Of a stretch of DNA of 6,283 nt, positions 5,755 to 6,283 are shown piece after piece (position 1 is the first letter of the stretch; each line of letters opens with the position of its first letter). The notes below the pieces were generated by a model. It ran no database searches and was not told the DNA's origin. It saw nothing but the letters and a program-made list of their open reading frames with translations. The stretch is from Candidatus Desantisbacteria bacterium CG1_02_49_89 (lineage in GTDB: Bacteria; Desantisbacteria; UBA1551), in NCBI GenBank assembly GCA_001871075.1, contig MNUP01000138.1, forward strand, positions 1 through 6,283, given 5' to 3'. Position numbers and translations under genes: made by a program.

Positions 5755-5798
5755 TTAACTCATGACGCATGACCCATGACACATGACTGTTATAAGGA
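5755..5798 (+). repeat. Heptamer element, copy 2, overlapping the next gene's RBS
   Basis: TTAAC (5755-5759) is followed directly by TCATGAC, GCATGAC, CCATGAC, ACATGAC (5760-5787) and TGTTATAAGGA. This matches the layout of the copy at 4488-4532. Its right end overlaps AAGGAG (5794-5799), the Shine-Dalgarno site of the nuclease gene. Confidence 0.7.
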
Positions 5799-5804
5799 GA
5801 AAGC

Positions 5805-6283
5805 TTGACTCTCGAGCAACTGATGAAGCGGGCGACTGACGGGCGCGCAATGGACAGAAAAAAGCATTTGCGCGCTTCAAACATATACCGGCTTATGAAA
5901 GAGCCTTTCGGACTGTGGTGCGACTATTTCGCACCCGGGGATGAAAGGGTCGAGGAATCCTGCCGCTACGATGAAATAATAAGGCAGAAAGGCAGAGAAT
6001 TCGAGGAGACCTGGGTCAGGCAGAACTACCCGGACGCGAAGAAAATTGAACAGGCGCGGAGCGAAGAAGCGCTTGCGAACACCCTGCGCGCGATGCTTGA
6101 CGGCGTTCCCGCGATATCGTCCGCGCAGCTATGGTGCCTGGGCGACGAGGTTTACGGGAAATCCGACCTGCTTGTCAGGCGGGACGACGCGTCTTCAGAC
6201 CTGGGCCCGTTCCACTACCAGATCAAGGAAATAAAGATGTCTTTCGCCCTGAGGGATCACCAGTCGATGCAGGCGGCGCTCTA
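5805..6283 (+). CDS. RecB-family PD-(D/E)XK nuclease, TM0106-like, N-terminal part
   Basis: This is an open frame of 159 codons running off the right edge. The start is the TTG at 5805: AAGGAG (5794-5799) is five bases upstream, and an in-frame TAA at 5793 rules out anything much earlier. The ATG at 5823 lacks a placed ribosome-binding site. Residues 21-44 (HLRASNIYRL, then FGLWCDYFAP) resemble the opening of RecB-like nucleases. KGREFEE (62-68) is a family-like helix. The nuclease core shows Asp121 (YGKSDLLV) and E142-I-K144 (QIKEIKMS), the D-(E)xK metal site, then Gln156 before the cut, a possible QhxxY motif whose Tyr would be the truncated next codon. TM0106-like proteins usually carry an RNase H-like second domain, which would be off the edge. 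Cas4 and AddB are less likely, as no Cys cluster is visible so far. It follows the UroD-like gene by 74 bp on the same strand and has no recognisable promoter of its own. Confidence 0.75.
   Translation, partial: MTLEQLMKRATDGRAMDRKKHLRASNIYRLMKEPFGLWCDYFAPGDERVEESCRYDEIIRQKGREFEETWVRQNYPDAKKIEQARSEEALANTLRAMLDGVPAISSAQLWCLGDEVYGKSDLLVRRDDASSDLGPFHYQIKEIKMSFALRDHQSMQAAL

Noticed and set aside
4488-5798. CRISPR or tandem-array reading of the NCATGAC heptamers
   Set aside because: The units are 7 bp with no spacers and only four per array.

Overview
This is a bacterial window. Shine-Dalgarno sites, near-consensus sigma-70 promoters and TTG starts are all visible. The host cannot be named from this much sequence. 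The mix of Gfo/Idh/MocA oxidoreductases, a non-heme UroD-family protein, a TM0106-like RecB nuclease and many short dispersed intergenic repeats recalls environmental or candidate-phylum bacteria (PVC or Omnitrophota-like lineages). That is only an impression.

Layout. (1) 1-1831, minus strand: the first 610 codons of a secreted RHS/YD-repeat protein, with its C-terminus off the left edge. The DNA is clearly AT-rich. (2) 1832-2228: a consensus promoter on the minus strand, a 22-codon leader ORF ending inside a terminator-like hairpin just upstream of the RHS gene, and then a cluster of three palindromes. (3) 2229-4281, minus strand: two Gfo/Idh/MocA-family oxidoreductases, with the 346-aa gene upstream of the 293-aa gene. 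(4) 4282-4650: a divergent control region with a promoter for each strand and several short repeats. (5) 4651-5730, plus strand: a UroD/MtaA-like protein of 359 aa. (6) 5805 to the right edge, plus strand: the N-terminal 159 codons of a PD-(D/E)XK RecB-like nuclease that starts at TTG.

How the parts relate. The two oxidoreductases and the divergent UroD-like gene share one intergenic control region, which suggests a catabolic module (sugar, polyol, or methylated/C1 substrate). No transporter, corrinoid protein or regulator is present to fix the substrate. The nuclease follows the UroD-like gene after 74 bp and may be co-transcribed by position only. The RHS gene differs in base composition and is separated by repeats, so it is probably an independently acquired unit.

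The items most worth a second look are the leader-peptide/hairpin arrangement before the RHS gene; a ~45-bp element built on four tandem NCATGAC heptamers that occurs twice, once supplying the nuclease gene's ribosome-binding site; and two oxidoreductases that keep the active-site Lys and His but lack the usual Asp.
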